Assembly (NCBI GenBank): GCA_023417515.1
Contig: JAEZFL010000150.1
Coordinates: 1 to 25,244, forward strand
Length of the DNA stretch: 25,244 bases
Source: Pseudomonadota bacterium
GTDB taxonomy: Bacteria > Pseudomonadota > Alphaproteobacteria > Sphingomonadales > Sphingomonadaceae
Direction of reading: 5' to 3'
The first letter of the stretch is position 1, and each line of letters starts with the position of its first letter. The position numbers and the translations under genes are program-made. Below, piece by piece: positions 24,010 to 25,244 of the stretch. The notes beneath the pieces are model-generated. The model was not told the DNA's origin, made no database searches, and saw nothing but the letters and a program-made list of their open reading frames with translations.

Positions 24010-24408
24010 ATGACGGCTCAGAGAGGGTCGGCCTTCCTGCTGAAGGTCGGCGATGGCGGCGCGTACCAGACGGTGGCGGGCCTCAGGACGACGCAGATGT
24101 CGATCAACGGCGACACCGTGGTGGTGACGCACAAGGAAAGCGGCGGGTGGCGCGAGCTGCTGTCGGGCGCGGGGACGCGCTCGGTGAGCGTGAGCGCGGC
24201 GGGGATCTTCCTCGGCAGCGCGGCGGAAGCCTCGGTGCGGGGGCACGCGCTGGCGGGGACGATCGCGGACTACGAGCTGTCGTTCGAGGACGGCGAGAAG
24301 TTGCGCGGGGCATTCCTGGTGCAGCGGCTCGACTACGCCGGCGATTTCAACGGCGAGCGCAACTACACGCTGCAGCTCGAAAGCTCGGGCCCGGTGGTGC
24401 CGGCATGA
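24010..24408 (+). CDS. GTA/phage major tail protein (g9-like)
   Basis: 132 residues of the TP901-1-type major tail protein family, as in GTA gene g9. Typical layout: AQRGSAFLLKVGDGG start, VAGLRTTQMSINGDTVVVTH, the GGWRELLSGAGTRSVSVSAAG core and a strand-rich end (FNGERNYTLQLESSG). It polymerises into the tail tube. The ATG at 24010 has AGGAGA at 23998-24003; the frame extends upstream only into the repeat. It overlaps the next gene by 4 bases (ATGA). No g8-like gene precedes it. Confidence 0.85.
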   Translation: MTAQRGSAFLLKVGDGGAYQTVAGLRTTQMSINGDTVVVTHKESGGWRELLSGAGTRSVSVSAAGIFLGSAAEASVRGHALAGTIADYELSFEDGEKLRGAFLVQRLDYAGDFNGERNYTLQLESSGPVVPA

Positions 24409-24755
24409 CCCGCGCTCAAGTAGCCGAAGGCGGTAGCGCGGACCAAAAGCCCGCGAACGCGGTGCGAGGCGAGGCCGGGTTCGTCGTGGCGGGGCGCGAG
24501 CGGGTGCTGCGACCGACCTTCGCGGCGCTGGTGGCGGCGGAGCAGGAGCTGGGATCGCTCTACGCGCTGGTCGAGCGGGCGAGCGAGGGGCAGTTGCGGC
24601 TGGCCGAGCTGGCGGCGCTGTTCTGGCACTGCCTGGCCGAGCGCGAGGGCGTGGACCGCGAGGCCGTCGGCGAGGCGGTGATGGCCGCGGGGCTGGCCGG
24701 ATGCGCGGGGCCGCTGCGCTGCCTGCTCGGGCAGATCCTGCAGGGGGTGAGGTGA
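24405..24755 (+). CDS. GTA gp10-like tail protein
   Basis: 116 residues: a ~20-residue lead, then NAVRGEAGFVVAGRERVLRP and TFAALVAAEQELGSLYALVE, a pattern matching the GTA_gp10 family, whose genes follow the major tail protein gene. It probably acts as a tail assembly chaperone with the next, smaller product. The start overlaps g9 (ATGA) and the end overlaps the next gene (GTGA), so the module is translationally coupled throughout. Confidence 0.83.
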   Translation: MTRAQVAEGGSADQKPANAVRGEAGFVVAGRERVLRPTFAALVAAEQELGSLYALVERASEGQLRLAELAALFWHCLAEREGVDREAVGEAVMAAGLAGCAGPLRCLLGQILQGVR

Positions 24756-24943
24756 GCACCTTTGCGGACACCGCGCGGCGGCTCTCCGGCACTGCGGCGA
24801 GGGTTCTGGGGTGGCGGCCGGGGGAGTTCTGGGCGGCGACGCCGGCCGAGCTGGCCGCGGTGTTCGAGCCGCCGGGCGGTGCGGCAGCGGCGCCGCTGAG
24901 CCGGAGCGAGCTGAACGCGCTGATGGAGCGGGATCATGGATGA
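24752..24943 (+). CDS. GTA tail assembly chaperone-like small protein
   Basis: 63 residues from the GTG at 24752. VLGWRPGEFWAATPAELAAV matches the small Rcc01693/DUF2376-type tail chaperones found between g10 and g11 in GTA clusters. The rest is short and charged (LSRSELNALMERDHG). Start and stop both overlap neighbours. The larger frame upstream is a shadow of g10. Confidence 0.82.
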   Translation: MSTFADTARRLSGTAARVLGWRPGEFWAATPAELAAVFEPPGGAAAAPLSRSELNALMERDHG

Positions 24944-25244
24944 CGAGATCGAGACGCTGATGGTCGAGGTGCGGGCGAGCACGTCGGGCTTTCGCCACGA
25001 CATCGAGGCGATGCGCGGGGCGTTCGACGCGACCCTGGTGAGCGGATTCGAACGCGCCGGGGGCGTGCTGGAGCGCGGGCTGCTGGCGGCGATCAGGCGC
25101 GGGAGCCTGGGGTTCGAGGACCTCAAGCGCGTGGCGCTCTCGGCGATGGACCAGATCGCGGCGCAGGCGGTGCGCGGCGGGATCGGGGCGCTGCTGGGGG
25201 GCGGTCCGGCTCCGGCGGGCGGCGGGCTGGGCTCGCTGCTGAGC
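24936..25244 (+). CDS. GTA tail tape measure-like protein (g11-like), 5' part
   Basis: 103 codons to the window end, still open. It begins MDDEIETLMVEVRASTSGFR and continues with amphipathic helix (HDIEAMRGAFDATLVSGFER) and a Gly/Ala-rich stretch, the form of short GTA tape measure proteins, which set tail length. It overlaps the previous gene by 8 bases. The later GTA genes (g12-g15) would be expected beyond the window. Confidence 0.78.
   Translation, partial: MDDEIETLMVEVRASTSGFRHDIEAMRGAFDATLVSGFERAGGVLERGLLAAIRRGSLGFEDLKRVALSAMDQIAAQAVRGGIGALLGGGPAPAGGGLGSLLS

Noticed and set aside
22788..24755. 655-codon plus-strand open frame
   Set aside because: Shadow of recG that runs through the repeat into g10; only the g10 part (24405-24755) is coding.

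Overview
The window is GC-rich, densely packed DNA from an alphaproteobacterium, most likely a sphingomonad (Sphingomonas or a close relative). The evidence is the RpoD C-terminus, a DUF3018/MazF pair, a DOMON-like protein, a gene-transfer-agent (GTA) tail module, CtrA-like and EcfG-like promoter motifs, and many short palindromic intergenic repeats of a kind common in that group. No tRNA, rRNA, CRISPR array or intact insertion sequence was seen.

Layout. 1-956: 3' part of rpoD. 1057-1687: a MazEF-type toxin-antitoxin pair behind a 14-bp perfect palindrome. 1789-5055: stress genes (hemerythrin-like protein, DUF2188 protein, clade 3-type catalase, DksA/TraR-type zinc finger); the first two have EcfG-like promoters. 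5187-6308: a polytopic His-containing membrane protein and a small ORF between two direct repeats. 6418-8719: a CheY-like regulator divergent from a PilZ protein, a GFA-type zinc protein and an unknown protein. 8883-13614: a MoxR ATPase and its usual VWA partner, separated by an exported protein and a membrane-free chemoreceptor. Three sites with CtrA-box spacing lie upstream of the PilZ/regulator pair, the unknown protein and the chemoreceptor.

13595-17476 is the most unusual part. A minus-strand operon encodes an HprK-like kinase, a PqqD-like protein and a GT8 glycosyltransferase with an extra C-terminal domain. It diverges from a TPR/2OG-Fe(II) oxygenase gene. Convergent with the oxygenase, and overlapping its 3' end, is a 50-codon gene with its own promoter and Shine-Dalgarno. 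Its product has a leader-like N-terminal half and a short Gly/Ala/Thr/Ser tail ending in Ser. I propose this as a candidate peptide-tailoring (RiPP-like) locus. It is not a lasso cluster, because no cyclase or leader peptidase is present.

17558-22334: a NamZ/DUF1343 muramidase, a DOMON-like protein, tyrS, an MscS channel and a YdcZ-type transporter. 22452-23888 holds the helicase portion of recG without its N-terminal wedge domain. The gene breaks at a double-hairpin repeat (23896-23984). Immediately beyond it, on the other strand, is a GTA tail module starting at the major tail protein (g9-, g10-, g10.1- and g11-like) with no upstream GTA genes. Both partners are incomplete at the same point, so this is either a genomic rearrangement or an assembly join at a dispersed repeat.
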